Of a stretch of DNA of 52,315 nucleotides, positions 1-10,152 are shown piece after piece (position 1 is the first letter of the stretch; each line of letters starts with the position of its first letter). The notes under the pieces are model-generated. The model did not search any database and was not told where the DNA came from. It saw nothing but the letters and a program-made list of their open reading frames with translations. The DNA is from Byssothecium circinans. Taxonomy: Eukaryota; Ascomycota; Dothideomycetes; Pleosporales; Massarinaceae. Location: the NCBI GenBank assembly GCA_010015675.1, contig ML976993.1, positions 1 through 52,315 on the forward strand, read 5' to 3'. Made by a program: the position numbers and the translations under genes.

Positions 1-2090
1 GGAAAGGACCGAGGCTAGGCCGGATGAGGCTGGTGAACAGTGCGGAACTGTTCGGTACTGTTCAGTCCAACAGTAGAAAGAGATTAAAAAAGTTTTATTA
101 TACGTAGATAAATACAGGATGAAGTTTTTTTAGTGTGCGGCGAATTGTTTTAATCGCGTGCGTGCTATGTTTGATAATAGGGGAGGAGTGGTACGCCGCA
201 ACGCTTGCCATCCATGTACAACCAACCAACAAGGGAGGTGATCACTTGCGGCGCGTATTGGATAAAGTCGGACTTGTATCTAACGCACTCAACATTAAGA
301 TTAACGCACTGCTGACATGTCATATTGCTTGGGAACTGTGAGCCGAAGGAGTGGGAAGGTGATCTCGAGGTCTAACAAAAAGCAAGATCTTTAACCTGTG
401 CAAAATAACAGGTACTGCATCCACACTTGGGGGAGTTGTACAGACAGGGAGGCCAATCCAAACTTGTCTCTCGAACTTTTGTTACCGCGACTGCAAAGCA
501 AAGGCATGCTTGAATAGTTGGAAAGATAGAAAGCTAACTAGGTATTAGGCCGCGAATTTAAGGTATTCCTGCTTGATGCTGAATTGTTAGTAGCTTGGAG
601 AAAACCGCACACACCTGTGCATGCATTTGACGAGGGGCCCTTGAGTAGGCTGAGCGAGGGGTAGTAGGGAATTTGACTGGCAGAGACGAGTTGCGTTGGT
701 CCAACATATCAAAGTTAGCTTAGTACGAGCAACAGCTCGTAGTATGCCTGGTACTCCTCAAGAGCTCGACATGCTTGAACAGGACCACTATGTTGTCGAT
801 ATGCAATGGTCGCAACGTCCCGATTGCTCATCACTGTCCAAACTCGTTCTCCCTTACTGAGTTAGATAGGTAACAGTCGAAGACATTATGACACTCTCCC
901 TATCTTACCTGTCACGCCTTCAATGCCACGCTGCAGAAGGGTTTCCGACTCGCTGCTAGCATTTAGGAGATGTGGATGGGAAATTGCAAATTTCGATGTG
1001 CAATACAGTACACAACTTGTTTAAGTTTCAAGCATCTAACTCTATCACTCACATAATCCTGACTATCCGTATGAAAGCTCATTAAAAGTTCAAGCAAGGA
1101 TGACCTTGGTGGCAAGCCATCAAATTTGAAGTTCCCGTATGGCGTTTACGACAGCGGATGCCGACCGAGATCAATAATCTAGTAAAAGTCCGAGGCCTAC
1201 GCCTCCAATTCCTTATACATCACCACGACCCCTCCTCTACAACCGCTCCAACAAATCACACGCACATTCTAAAATCAGCAGACATATCTCAATCTCCCAA
1301 CAACATACTCTCCCACGAGAATCCCCGCTCTCACAATCCACAACATATCCACGCGTAACGCCCACAACTTTAAATGAAGGTCCCGCACGTCCCCTGGCAC
1401 GTTTCGTCCGACGCCACAAGCGTCTGCCTGCCAAAATCCTCCCTACAGTAGCGCGATCTCGTTTCTGTTTCATGTTTCGTAGACAGGGGGCCTGACGCGC
1501 TTTGATTGGTTCTGCTGGCTTACAAACGATGCCGCGCGCTCGGGACATCCGGGAACGCGCATAGACTAGAGTTGAATGGGGTATAGAGTGATGAGCTGAT
1601 GCGCTGCAAGGACCTCGGGAAGAGTTGATGATGTGTTGTGTTCCGTGTTCTGTCGCTCGCGTGGCTTTTTTGGTGTGGCATGTCATTTTAATCGCGGAGG
1701 TGGAGATGCGGAGTTGGATTTGACTTTTGTGTTGCCTTGTGTTGTGTTGCGGACTGTGGGCCGTGTGGCCCCTAGAATCATCAAATTCAAAAGCGTAACG
1801 GATTCCCTCACTTCCTCCCTCTTTCTTTCCTTACCTTTGAGGTGAAAAAGCCAACTTTCAAGTCGTTCATTTTGCTCGAGGCTCTCTCTCTCTCTCTTTT
1901 TGTGACCTCGTTGTCTTGTCGTTCGTTTTTGTCGCTTGGTCGACGGTTTTCACACACGTTCTTTTGAGAAGATCATCATCATCATCGCCGTCGGTCGGTT
2001 GAGAAGAGTCCTAGAGACTTGATTCTTTCTTTGTGCTTATATACTACGATTGTCCGTTTGAGAAACGAAGTCGAGAAGTCAGTTGAGATT
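1..2090. other. Gene-free leader of the window
   Basis: No open frame here has a recognisable protein or a sensible splice pattern. The first 70 bases hold several GAACAGT/ACTGTTC words facing each other, which might be the edge of an older repeat. From about 1880 the DNA becomes pyrimidine-rich, with a CT run near 1880-1900 and an ATC repeat near 1970-1990. That is typical of a fungal core promoter and 5' leader, and probably belongs to the AA9 gene that starts at 2091. Confidence 0.6.
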
Positions 2091-3625
2091 ATGAAGACTC
2101 AGGTTGGTCTTGTTGCTGCTTTGGCGGCTGCGCCTTCGGCGTTGGCGCATACGGTTTGGACCAACTTCTACGTCGATGGAACCAGCCAGGTATGTTTTCA
2201 TCATTCTAGAACAAGAGAATGTTCACTAATGACGAGTAGGGCGACGGTGTCGCCGTGCGTATGAGAAAGGATCCAGCAAAAGCCTCCTTCCCCCTCATCG
2301 ACTACACCAGCAACGACATGGCCTGCAACGTCGACGGCACCACGGGCGTCTCCCGCGTGCAATCCATCAAAGACGGCTCCACCCTCACCTTCGAAATGCG
2401 CTCTTGGCCCGACGATCCTTCCAAAACATCTCTGGACCCTGGGCATAAAGGCCCCTGTGCTTTCTACCTCAAGAAAGTGTCCTCTGCTGTCGAGGACAAG
2501 GGCGCCGGCGACGGCTGGTTCAAGCTTTTCGACCAAGGCTACGACGCCAATACGGATAGCTGGTGCACTGACACCCTGATCGCTAACAAAGGCCGCATGT
2601 CTGTCAAGATCCCGCAGAACCTTGCTGGCGGGTACTACCTCGCCCGTCCCGAAGTCCTCGCCTTGCACAACGCAACTGGTGGCGACGGCCAGTTCTACAC
2701 CGGGTGTGGACAAATCTTCGTCGATTCAAAGGGAGATCTCGGTCCCGAATCCACCGTTTCCATCCCCGGATACGTCAAGGCCGGCGAGCCATCCGTCATG
2801 TTCAACATCTACAACAAAAAGAATGCGCAATACAAAGTCCCCGGTCCGGCCGTCGCTAAACTCGTCTCCACAGCCTCTATCGCTGCTGCTTCTTCGGGCT
2901 CGGGTTCTCAAACAGAGGGTCTCAAGCCCGAAGGCTGTGTCCTTGAAAACGCAAACTGGTGCGGAAAGGAAGTCGCTTCGTATACGGATGAAAAGGGCTG
3001 CTGGGCCAGCGGCGAGGATTGCTGGACCCAGGCGAAAGCTTGCTGGGCTGCTGCGCCGGCGACCGGGGGGAGTGGATGCGAGCTTTGGCAGAGCAAGTGC
3101 ACGGATATGAATAACCAGTGCAAGGCGAAGAACTTCAATGGCCCGCCGAATAAGGGGAAGGTTTTGACGCCTGAGAGGACGAAGATTGAGGTTGGGAGCG
3201 TGATGGGGAAGGCATTGGAGGTTGCGGGTGGGAGTGGCAGTGGAAGCGGTGCGGTGGAGTCGAGTGAGGCGCCCAAGGCTACTTCTGCTGCTGTGGTGAA
3301 TGAGTCGAAGCCGAGTTCCTCTGCCGCTGTTGTCGCTGCTCCGTCATCTGCTCAGGCTCCTTCATCCCAACCGGCCGCTCCATCATCCGCACCCTCGTCG
3401 TCCCAGGCTGCTGAGCAGCCCAAGCCCTCTGCTACCAGCAAGTCGACAAAGGGCCACTCGAAGCCCACCCTAACTGTTACCCAAGGACCAGAACCTACGA
3501 AGGCTGCCTGCCCTAGGGGATACAAGTGCGTTACGCAGGTGGAGGTTGTTACTAGGTACCAGACTTTGGAGGTTGATGCGCAGAGGAGACGTGGTGTGCA
3601 TGAGAGGAGGATGAGAGCTTTGTAG
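2091..3625 (+). CDS. AA9 lytic polysaccharide monooxygenase with Cys-rich C-terminal extension
   Basis: Secreted copper enzyme that oxidatively cleaves cellulose or related beta-glucans. There are two exons, 2091-2189 and 2240-3625, giving 494 aa. The 50-nt intron has a GTATGT donor and TAG acceptor, and the frame joins exactly. Residues 1-19 are a signal peptide ending ALA, so His20 becomes the N-terminal copper ligand (HTVWTNFYVDG). The second brace histidine is H102 in GHKGPC, and the axial region QFYTGC supplies Q184 and Y186, so the active site looks complete. After the AA9 domain (to about residue 210) there is a segment rich in Cys and Trp, with CW-type motifs at about 260-320. A Ser/Ala/Pro-rich linker follows, then a short tail with two Cys and a basic end. 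I do not recognise the Cys-rich segment as a CBM1. Substrate and regioselectivity cannot be told from sequence. Confidence 0.93.
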
Positions 3626-3928
3626 GCGATCTTCTATAAACAGGAGAGGTAGGAGAAGCTGTAAGGGTGGGAGAGAAAGGTGAATGAAGATGGGGAGATG
3701 AATTCGCTTCTTGATATCCGACTTTTTGTGCATTGGTATTGGTATGTTGAGATGGAAGGGAGAGAGATGGTATCTTCGCGTTCGGATGAACCGGAGAGAA
3801 ATGAAATACAATGACGACATATGGCCGTAGTAACAAACATACCTTGTGGAAGTGACGAGCATGTTGACACACTTTGGCAAACAGCAAGGCTCTTGACACC
3901 TAACCATACATCATCTCCATCAAAAAAG
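3626..3928. other. Convergent 3' intergenic gap
   Basis: About 300 bases between the converging ends of the AA9 gene and the F-box/2EXR-like gene. I see only probable 3' UTR sequence. Confidence 0.6.
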
Positions 3929-4894
3929 CTAAAAACCAGATTCGTCCAAGTCCGACCCATCAGACAATCGGCTCTCCTCGTCTGGGTACCCCTCCAGCTC
4001 CCCTTCCCAAATCCCCTTCTCCCGCTCCCCAGACCACACAATCTCCTGCCACTGATTGCCCACCTTGATCCTCATCTTTGTTATATTCCTCTTCCCCTTC
4101 AGTATCTCAACTACCGGTTGGCCAAGCTCCTCCCACTTGCGCCCTGGCGCACAGGCATCTTTCCTATCCCAAGACCACCTGCTTTGTGGACGTGTCGTGA
4201 CCCAGACAAAATTGATCGTACGTAGTTGCTGCATAGCGGACAGAAGTGAGAGAATGGCGGCCAGGATTGGGGACTTTGAAGGGTCTTGGGTGTGAGAGGC
4301 CGGTAGGGGGATGCGCTCGCTGTTCTTCGGGGACGAGGCATTGTGGAAGGAGCCAGGTACTGATGGCCTGGATGAAGAGGATTCGAAGGAGACAATATCG
4401 CAGAGTTCAATGTAGAGCGTACAGTGGCGGAGATTGCTAACTAGGAGATCCGAATCTCCCCAGAAGCGTGGTACTTTCACTGACCTCTCAGTCCAATCCG
4501 ACACAGCGTTCATTGCATTCTCGTGATCAATGCGCAGGAAGAAAGTCGTGCGCTCGTAGTAGCATTGCCGGTATTCGGATGAGAATTGCTTGCTGATAAA
4601 CAACGCGCTATGTTTGTTCTGTACCTTTGGATGCGCGGCATCGAACATGGATTGATTGACGTGACTGTTGTCGTATCGCGTCTGCTGGATGGGGCCCGTA
4701 TAGCTATAGCTACGATAAGTCGAGGTGTTGGAGAGGGAAAGGAGCCGGGCCCAGATTTCTAATCGAAGCTCTGGTGGGATGTCGCATAGTGACGGGGCGG
4801 AGGAGTCAATAGCGATGGAGAGGGGGATGGTGTCAGGGACTTGCGACTGATCTGAATGACTTGTGTCGGGTGGATGTGGAGTGGTGGAAGCCAT
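3929..4894 (-). CDS. F-box/2EXR-like hypothetical protein
   Basis: Single-exon gene of 321 aa. The first ATG is at 4894; the open frame reaches to 4933 only through a GTG, so 4894 is preferred. After a Ser/Thr/Pro-rich start (about 45 residues) comes the motif DIPPELRLEIW, the hallmark of fungal F-box-like and 2EXR domains. These are large lineage-expanded families of unknown or SCF-related function. The middle (HSALFISKQFSSEY and following) fits the usual pattern in which a returning-strand region reads on after the helix. The C-terminus is acidic and probably disordered. No catalytic motif is visible. A role in substrate recognition for ubiquitination is only a family-level guess. Confidence 0.75.
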   Translation of the reverse strand: MASTTPHPPDTSHSDQSQVPDTIPLSIAIDSSAPSLCDIPPELRLEIWARLLSLSNTSTYRSYSYTGPIQQTRYDNSHVNQSMFDAAHPKVQNKHSALFISKQFSSEYRQCYYERTTFFLRIDHENAMNAVSDWTERSVKVPRFWGDSDLLVSNLRHCTLYIELCDIVSFESSSSRPSVPGSFHNASSPKNSERIPLPASHTQDPSKSPILAAILSLLSAMQQLRTINFVWVTTRPQSRWSWDRKDACAPGRKWEELGQPVVEILKGKRNITKMRIKVGNQWQEIVWSGEREKGIWEGELEGYPDEESRLSDGSDLDESGF

Positions 4895-5399
4895 TGCTGT
4901 TGAAGTCCTTGAAGTCGGCGATATCGATAGCACAGAGCTTCGATCTCGCTGTCGAATTTCTGGCTACAAAAGTCGAACTATCTCAACGTTGAATAGCGGT
5001 TTGTCGCTCACGATCTATGGCAGACCTTTTCAGCCGTACGGGGGCGGAGGCCTTGGTCCGGCAGCGAACACTGCCGAACAGTCGGCGGGTTTTTGAAGGC
5101 TAGAACTGAAGATCTCTGCTTGATTGAGGTGATATCTAGAAAAATTGTTGCGGAATAGAGGTCGTCGTATCTGTTCGGAAGTTCGAGTGTCGCGATTATG
5201 GTGCGACGTAGCAGCTGTTCCACATGCATATTCGCGTCATCACGTGCATATCAGACGCGCTAACCACAATGGGACATGCGACCGTGTAAAAGTTAGAGTC
5301 TGAAAACATTAAAGGTATTTAAGCTAAATATAACGTTAGTTACTAATTTTAGATAGCTTATGAGCCCGATAACATCGCACGACGTCCTCCTCACGCTGC
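4895..5399. other. Intergenic region, AT-rich block
   Basis: Promoter side of the F-box/2EXR-like gene and 3' side of the MFS gene. Positions 5285-5360 form a short block strongly enriched in TA and AA steps, unlike its flanks, perhaps a mutated repeat relic. No gene seen. Confidence 0.5.
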
Positions 5400-7079
5400 C
5401 TAATTCTCCGTTGGTTTCTCATCTTTTGCGACTTCTTTGCTTTTTCTCTCCCTTTTCAAATTCCTGTTATCGAATATCAGAATTGCAAAAGCAAGCAGCA
5501 ACCCAACAGCTCCACAGGTGATGGCGAGATAATATCCGGCTCTCAAGCCGTCAAGGTATATCTCAAGGATTGCATGCAGCTCTTCTCCGGAAAACACTCT
5601 TCGTAGCTCTGTCGCCCCGGTGCTGATCAGCTTGGCTGTGTCAACTTGTGGAAGGTTTTCATTCGCTTCTTCAATGATCCTGTTGGTGAAGAGCGACTGC
5701 GAAATGGCAATGAAGATAGCTCCCGTCGCTGTCTGAACATAGAGCATGATAGCAGAGACATTAGACATGTCGGTCTTTTCGACAATCCCCTGCGAGACGA
5801 CAATTGGAGCCTGGAGAACCATGCCACTCCCTATGCCGATAATCACCTGGTACCCGATCCATGCGCTGCTAGGGCTGCCAATGTCAAGCTTCAGCATGAG
5901 GCCAGCACCTATCGTTATCAATGTCGACCCGAGCAATAGGAGCCCAGCATAGTGACCAGTACCACCGACAATGAACCCAGAAGTAATGCTGAAGAGTGCG
6001 ACTCCGATGATGAAGGGGACGTTCCGCACTCCAGACTCGGCAGGAGAGATCCCGTCCACTGACTGAAAGTAGACCGGGAGATTGTAAAGGACGATAAAGA
6101 AGCTGGCAGCGCTAAACACCACGAAGCTGGACATTAGGGCCAGTGTTTTTGTCTTGATCAATCGAGGAACCAGGAGAGAGCGCTCGCCCATCCACCACTC
6201 GTTGACTACAAAGAGGCCGAGGAGAACAGCGAATGCAACTAGGCTTCCAATGACACTTCCGTCACTCCAAGGCTTTGCGACTCCACCCCATTGAAGCGCA
6301 AGTGTGAGACAAGACAGAGCTGCCACGGAAAGTAACATGCCATTGACATCCAGGGCGAGGATTTTCTGGGGCAATGGGGCAGGCAAAAGTGTAGCAGCAT
6401 TCGGTGTCTTGAACAGGAAAGCGATGATAAGTATGCTCAGCCCACCGATTGGGAGGTTAATGTAGAAACACCACCGCCACGAGACATAGTCTGTGAAGGC
6501 ACCACCCAGTAGAGGTCCGATGACTGCTGCACTGCCGTAGGTAGCTCCCAGCACGCCGGCCATACGTGCTACCTTCTCAGGAGGAAGTGAAAAGGCTAGT
6601 ATGGTCCATGCCCCCGAGGTGATTCCGGCTCCCCCCGCGCCTGCAATGGCGCGACCTGCAATGAGGACGTTGCTGCTTTTCGTGACTCCAGAGATAAGAT
6701 TGCCGAGCTCGAAGACAACGTTGGCCAGCAGGAAGGTCGATTTCAGAGGGAAGTATTTGTAACCTTTGCCCCAGACTACCTGGAAAGACGAAAGGGTAAT
6801 GTAGAAGGAGGCGCCGTACCAGCCGATTTGGTCCAAAGATCCAAATTCATCGGTGATGCGTGGGATGGCGGTGGCAACGATCGTGGAGTCGAGAGATGTG
6901 AGAAAGACCGAGAGAATGATGGCCAGTAAGACGGAGAAGAGCTTTGTTTGCGCGAGCCGCTTTGGATTCTGTCCAGTTGGTGACGGAGCTGGCTGAACGG
7001 GCTGACCAGAGCTATGCGATGCCCGGAGCTGCAACGTCTCTGGAGATTCTTTCTGTTCGAACGACGTACGAGATTCCAT
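5400..7079 (-). CDS. MFS drug:H+ antiporter, DHA2 (14-TMS) family
   Basis: Plasma-membrane or vacuolar efflux pump of 559 aa, single exon. I start at 7079 (MESRTSF) rather than at the upstream in-frame Met at 7157, because the shorter form gives the usual hydrophilic tail of about 45 residues before TM1. TM1 carries the family pattern [13 protein letters not shown]. Motif C of drug antiporters is seen as [12 protein letters not shown], followed by [12 protein letters not shown]. Hydrophobic segments continue through to a basic C-terminal tail, in line with 14 TM segments. The gene is transcribed away from a Zn2Cys6 regulator 514 bp off, the usual pump/regulator arrangement, and the shared promoter contains a duplicated palindrome. 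Family members export toxins, fungicides or their own metabolites; the substrate here is unknown and no biosynthetic enzyme lies nearby. Confidence 0.93.
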   Translation of the reverse strand: MESRTSFEQKESPETLQLRASHSSGQPVQPAPSPTGQNPKRLAQTKLFSVLLAIILSVFLTSLDSTIVATAIPRITDEFGSLDQIGWYGASFYITLSSFQVVWGKGYKYFPLKSTFLLANVVFELGNLISGVTKSSNVLIAGRAIAGAGGAGITSGAWTILAFSLPPEKVARMAGVLGATYGSAAVIGPLLGGAFTDYVSWRWCFYINLPIGGLSILIIAFLFKTPNAATLLPAPLPQKILALDVNGMLLSVAALSCLTLALQWGGVAKPWSDGSVIGSLVAFAVLLGLFVVNEWWMGERSLLVPRLIKTKTLALMSSFVVFSAASFFIVLYNLPVYFQSVDGISPAESGVRNVPFIIGVALFSITSGFIVGGTGHYAGLLLLGSTLITIGAGLMLKLDIGSPSSAWIGYQVIIGIGSGMVLQAPIVVSQGIVEKTDMSNVSAIMLYVQTATGAIFIAISQSLFTNRIIEEANENLPQVDTAKLISTGATELRRVFSGEELHAILEIYLDGLRAGYYLAITCGAVGLLLAFAILIFDNRNLKRERKSKEVAKDEKPTEN

Positions 7080-7340
7080 GGTATCGGCAATGACAAGATG
7101 GGTGAGTGGACGAGGGACGCGACAATTCGACTGTTTCGGCGATTGAGAACGCAACAAGGCTGTTCAAGCGTGACAATACAAGGCTGCCCTCCGACTAAAT
7201 AGGCCTTCGTCTGCATGCGTACCTCTATGGCGAATGCGGACAATCAGTTGACGGTGCAGATTGCCAAAATGCCACAAATTGTCAAGACAGCACAGATCAT
7301 CCATGTGGGGACCTTGGAGTCTGTGAGAATGACCCTGCAC

Positions 7341-7370
7341 TTTGCGGAGATACGCCGCTTTCTGCGAGCA
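7341..7370. promoter_or_regulatory. Candidate Zn2Cys6 operator, copy 1
   Basis: The core CGGAGATACGCCG (7345-7357) is an inverted CGG pair spaced by seven bases, the kind of site bound by dimers of Zn2Cys6 factors. It sits in a 30-bp unit that recurs 155 bp further on with three substitutions. The pairing with the adjacent regulator is inferred. Confidence 0.45.
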
Positions 7371-7495
7371 TCATGTTGGCCGAGCTTCGTGGTTTGCATG
7401 GATTCTCAGGTGTGCTTACGGCGGCGGTTGTGCAGATCAGATGCGGGAGCTAATTGCTTTGGGATAATGTCCGCAAGTCGTGGTGGCGCCCGCGT

Positions 7496-7525
7496 TTTGC
7501 GGAGATAGGCCGCTTCCTACGAGCA
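7496..7525. promoter_or_regulatory. Candidate Zn2Cys6 operator, copy 2
   Basis: The core CGGAGATAGGCCG (7500-7512) has the same CGG-N7-CCG geometry as copy 1. It lies 69 bp upstream of the regulator's ATG, so it could serve autoregulation as well as control of the pump. Confidence 0.45.
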
Positions 7526-7593
7526 CTTTCAGCGTCTCACCATCATCCTTCATTCGCCTCTTCCCAACGTATTGTTCCGCCAACTACACTCTC

Positions 7594-8823
7594 ATGTCCG
7601 CCATTGCCACTGGCAGGTCCTGCAGTCGGTGCTATGAAGCGAAACGAAAGTGCGATCAGATGTCACCATCATGCCGTCTCTGCAGGAGAAAAGGACTAGC
7701 ATGCGTGTATCCATCTCGCAGACCATCGAGCTTCGTACCAATCGAAACAATCGATCCTTATAGCCTTCCTCCTAGTACCAATTTACCTGACCTCCAGACG
7801 ATGAGCAATGAGCTCTCCGTCGCCGGAATCTCCCCTGAGCTCTCTCTGGATTTTGCAAATCCAACAGACCTACTTCTCACTAACGATGCGCGCGCTGCTT
7901 GGTTTACAGCACCCGAAGCCTTCATAGTTGATCACTCGCCTATGCCTTTACCGCCAAATTTCAAGATCCAAGATCTGAAAGAGTTTGTGCGGCTTATCGA
8001 GAGCTGGCTGACGATCTGGGTAACCACCGGGAGCAACGCTTTCATCCATGCTCATCTGTATGGCAACAGCTTTCCATCATGTCTGCAGATAGCCTTTGCT
8101 ACGTATTCGGCCTATATCAACAGGACACCCACTGCGAGCGAGATTATTCTTCGTAGCGTCAACGATCAAGCGACGGCCTTGGTATCCGAATTAGACCAAA
8201 TCCACGGCTCGAAAGACCTCGTGAAAGATCTCGCCTATATTCACGCCTTATTCGCATATCAAATGATAGGCCTGTTTGATGGTGATATACGTTCGCGCCA
8301 CCTTGCAGAGAGCCGCGCCCCAGTTCTAGCAGAACTGCTTGATCGCACCCTCAAGAATGCCAGCGCGACGCTGAAACAAGAGATGTCGATGGACGGGCCT
8401 ACCTTCTCTCTCGCTCATTTGCTTGCGCCTACTGAGCTATTGTGGCGATCATGGATCATTTCCGAGAGCTTGAGGCGAACATGGCTCGTAATCCAAGGCA
8501 TCAGTGCCTCATATGACGGCCTTAAACAAGGATGGGCACCATGCAATGGCGATGTCATGTTCACCACTCGCGAAGGGCTGTGGTCAGCGGACTCAGCGTC
8601 GGTGTGGGCCAAGATGTCTAATGACGAAGATGTGCGGTTCGTCGGACGCACTCACGCAGAGTGTCTTTTCACGGTCGCACCAGAAGAGACTGATGAGTTT
8701 GCAAAATTCATGCTGGAGAATATCTTTGGGAAAGAGAGGTCTTCGAATTGGTTGTCCGGGACACGGTGTGTGGACACTGCGACCACGTTCGAGCCTCTCA
8801 GTTCCAGACACCTCCAGGCTTAG
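7594..8823 (+). CDS. Zn2Cys6 transcription factor, probable regulator of the adjacent MFS pump
   Basis: Nuclear DNA-binding regulator of 409 aa, single exon. The ATG at 7594 is chosen because it places the zinc cluster at the N-terminus (residues 9-36) and the upstream in-frame codons look non-coding. The cluster starts CSRCYEAKRKC and has the spacing C-x2-C-x6-C-x6-C-x2-C-x6-C, with a basic stretch KRK inside as usual. The rest is mostly helical with no clear signature; the length is typical of compact pathway-specific regulators that lack a full fungal-specific domain. Divergent placement beside the pump and two CGG-N7-CCG sites in between suggest a local regulator. The inducer is unknown. 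Confidence 0.9.
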   Translation: MSAIATGRSCSRCYEAKRKCDQMSPSCRLCRRKGLACVYPSRRPSSFVPIETIDPYSLPPSTNLPDLQTMSNELSVAGISPELSLDFANPTDLLLTNDARAAWFTAPEAFIVDHSPMPLPPNFKIQDLKEFVRLIESWLTIWVTTGSNAFIHAHLYGNSFPSCLQIAFATYSAYINRTPTASEIILRSVNDQATALVSELDQIHGSKDLVKDLAYIHALFAYQMIGLFDGDIRSRHLAESRAPVLAELLDRTLKNASATLKQEMSMDGPTFSLAHLLAPTELLWRSWIISESLRRTWLVIQGISASYDGLKQGWAPCNGDVMFTTREGLWSADSASVWAKMSNDEDVRFVGRTHAECLFTVAPEETDEFAKFMLENIFGKERSSNWLSGTRCVDTATTFEPLSSRHLQA

Positions 8824-10152
8824 TATCGAGGTAGTTAAGAAGGCGCCTTTTTCCTGATGGTTCGCATTATTGTCATCATGTACTCTACCTAAGGCCCTGG
8901 GTTATCAGTTCGCTAATGAACTAAGCTTGAGGTTACTAGGGAATTCTCGATGTGTGGGTATGGCATTGCAGCACGATCGATGCGACCCTTGCAAGATCGA
9001 GGAAAGATATTCCTCCCTATGAGGTCCTCCCCCGGCTGCCGTCGTGAGGCATGTATCGCAGCAAGCTGATCGATCTACCGTATCGAGTCCCAGATATAGT
9101 TCACGTGTCGAATGACCATGTGGGCCATGTCAGCAACCCTAATGCCAAATCGTAGTGGTAAGCGCTATCAAGGGCCATATCCACAGAGCCACAGACGACT
9201 GCACCATGTGTATCCCTGGGCCATGTCTGTCGACGTGCCAAGAGTCGGTCCTGGTTGGCGTGACGCGCCTCGCCGGATTTTTTGCTGCTGGTGAGACATG
9301 ATACAGGCATCAATGTGCGAACTTCGCTAATGAAACTGAAGATAAAGAGACCTTGGCATTTTTTATGTTCATACCTGGTTCTTAGATGACGTTACACTTT
9401 TGATCCACTATCATGCCGTGGGTGTCTTCTGGAGATCATGTCAGCCCTTACTCGTGGTACAGATTCTCTGCAGGTGAGTCGCCTGTATGGGTCGCTTGGC
9501 GCCATGCTAGCAACAAGTGTTGTGCAACACGTAGCAATAATGGGTTGGATCTGGAGCACCATGTTTGAATCACCAATTCTTTTGAAACAGATCTAAGTCT
9601 AAAGGATGTTCTATGATCTACCATAGCTCCTGCCCGTTCATCCTATAGATGACCTTCCCACAATGGAAGGGCTGATATTATGCGCATCAAAAAAGACCCT
9701 GTAGGCCCACTTCGAGTAATTCTAAGCGCTTTTGCCCTTTTTCTAACTCGTCCAGCTGCGGCTGCAAATCCTGAGCCAGACACAGAAAAGTAGCTGTCTT
9801 AGTGGGTTAGCCGTCTTAGTGGTGCTTTACGTTATACTTTTAAGTATAGTTATAGTACTGTTGGGTTCGACTGCTGTGGGACGAAGCATGGATATAAAGA
9901 GCTGCATGCTAAACGACATCCAAATGCACCATCGACCTGCGCCTATATTAACAATAAAGTGTTTTTCAATAACTTGCTACGCGATCTCGCATAAAGAATC
10001 ACGAATAAAATAGAAAGTTACATTCGCATGGAATAATACACATGCACACCCCCACGACCAAAACGCAAAGTTACAGTCAACTTGCAATCGATATAATATA
10101 GCAGGCATGGAGAAACACTCCACTTGCCCTACCCATTCGCCCCTCACGCAAA
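8824..10152. other. Intergenic region, 1.3 kb
   Basis: No gene recognised. Positions 9790-10010 are AT-rich with a short duplicated word (GTCTTAGTGG, near 9797 and 9812). Just before, on the minus strand at about 9695-9780, a short frame reads as a Gln/Leu/Glu-rich helix that could be the tail of a decayed transposase, but it is too short to call. Confidence 0.5.

Larger units (their letters stand above)
7080..7593. promoter_or_regulatory. Divergent promoter of the MFS pump and Zn2Cys6 regulator
   Basis: A 514-bp region shared by two divergently transcribed genes. It contains a 30-bp direct repeat (7341-7370 and 7496-7525, 27 of 30 identical), and each copy carries a CGG-N7-CCG palindrome. 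Other open frames here are short and unconvincing. Confidence 0.6.

Noticed and set aside
1237..1686. 149-residue minus-strand open frame
   Set aside because: Low-complexity, Arg-rich composition in a promoter-like region and no family resemblance; probably chance.
1881..1990. CT and ATC simple repeats as a functional element
   Set aside because: Pyrimidine runs and short triplet repeats are ordinary in fungal 5' leaders.
5400..8823. A secondary-metabolite gene cluster around the MFS pump and Zn2Cys6 regulator
   Set aside because: No PKS, NRPS, terpene cyclase or tailoring enzyme is adjacent; both flanks are unrelated genes.
9695..9780. Minus-strand Gln/Leu/Glu-rich stretch resembling a transposase tail
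   Set aside because: About 25 residues only, with no start, no neighbouring conserved motif and no inverted repeats found; too little to call.
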